Shown here piece after piece: positions 5,417 to 5,576 of a stretch of DNA of 5,576 nt (position 1 is its first letter; each line of letters opens with the position of its first letter). Both the position numbers and the translations under genes were made by a program. This stretch comes from Halococcaceae archaeon (GTDB taxonomy: Archaea > Halobacteriota > Halobacteria > Halobacteriales > Halalkalicoccaceae). The DNA is taken from the NCBI GenBank assembly GCA_007128515.1, contig SKXI01000089.1, positions 1-5,576 on the forward strand, read 5' to 3'. Below the pieces are notes generated by a model, which made no database searches, was not told the DNA's origin, and saw only the letters and a program-made list of their open reading frames with translations.

Positions 5417-5422
5417 CTATTG
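5417..5422 (+). promoter_or_regulatory. Possible box A for the YihY-family gene
   Basis: CTATTG lies 26-31 bases before the ATG at 5448, within CCAAGCTATTGGCC. It is the only A/T-containing patch at suitable spacing on the plus strand, but a weak match to the haloarchaeal consensus. Confidence 0.28.
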
Positions 5423-5447
5423 GCCGTCGTGGCGGGAAGGGAGAGCA

Positions 5448-5576
5448 ATGGGAGCCATCGACGCCGGTCGTGACGTGGTCGAACGTGCCCGCGAGGAGGA
5501 CCTCACGTTCATGGCGGCGAGCATCGCCTACTACGCCTTCTTCTCGGTCATCCCCCTCCTCCTGCTCACGCTGGTC
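5448..5576 (+). CDS. YihY/UPF0761 family membrane protein, N-terminal part (cut by window end)
   Basis: Only the first 43 codons are present; the frame is open to the window edge. After a short charged amphipathic N-terminus (to about residue 20, RAREEDLTF) comes MAASIAYYAFFSVIPLLLLT, the hallmark first membrane segment of the YihY/BrkB family. That family was once misnamed ribonuclease BN. Full-length members usually have about six membrane helices in the cytoplasmic membrane. Their function is not established, and envelope or transport roles have been suggested. The ATG at 5448 fits the family N-terminus. The gene is divergent from uspA with 103 bp between the starts, so the two promoters share one spacer. 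Confidence 0.9.
   Translation, partial: MGAIDAGRDVVERAREEDLTFMAASIAYYAFFSVIPLLLLTLV

Overview
The window reads as the chromosome of a halophilic archaeon (class Halobacteria). The DNA is very GC-rich, the proteins are strongly acidic, the tRNA gene lacks an encoded CCA tail, and the gene set is archaeal: a fused doublet histone, an archaeal CCA-adding enzyme and a haloarchaeal RPA-type single-strand DNA-binding protein. Genus and species cannot be fixed from this window. Nothing suggests a mobile element, phage or CRISPR array, and no gene is visibly broken. The only partial gene is the one cut by the right edge.

Layout, left to right. Positions 35-250 (minus) hold a small zinc-ribbon-like protein. 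A 154-bp spacer with a probable promoter follows, then tRNA-Asn(GTT) at 405-477 (minus). A 90-bp divergent spacer containing a perfect 12-bp palindrome leads to cca at 568-1926 (plus). The cca gene ends tail-to-tail with a histone-deacetylase-family gene (1908-2918, minus), and the two overlap by 19 bp. Upstream of the deacetylase on the same strand lie a doublet histone (2922-3353; only 3 bp between them), an RPA-type protein of the Rpa2/RpaC kind (3393-4889) and a universal stress protein (4934-5344). A 103-bp divergent spacer then leads to the first 43 codons of a YihY/UPF0761 membrane protein (5448-5576, plus). No stretch over 300 bases lacks a gene. Positions 1-34 are the end of an intergenic or neighbouring region in which I see nothing callable.

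How the genes work together. The minus-strand block uspA, rpa2, histone, deacetylase forms a nucleic-acid-binding and chromatin-like neighbourhood. It encodes a ssDNA-binding protein, a DNA-binding histone and an enzyme of a family that removes acetyl groups from lysines. The 3-bp spacing makes co-transcription of histone and deacetylase likely. The second theme is tRNA maturation: a tRNA without encoded CCA sits head-to-head with the enzyme that adds CCA. Both themes are built from known families. The most unusual thing I see is the histone itself, which is very acidic and has only two lysines, one in each histone fold, while lying directly next to a lysine deacetylase. I did not find a clearly undescribed system.
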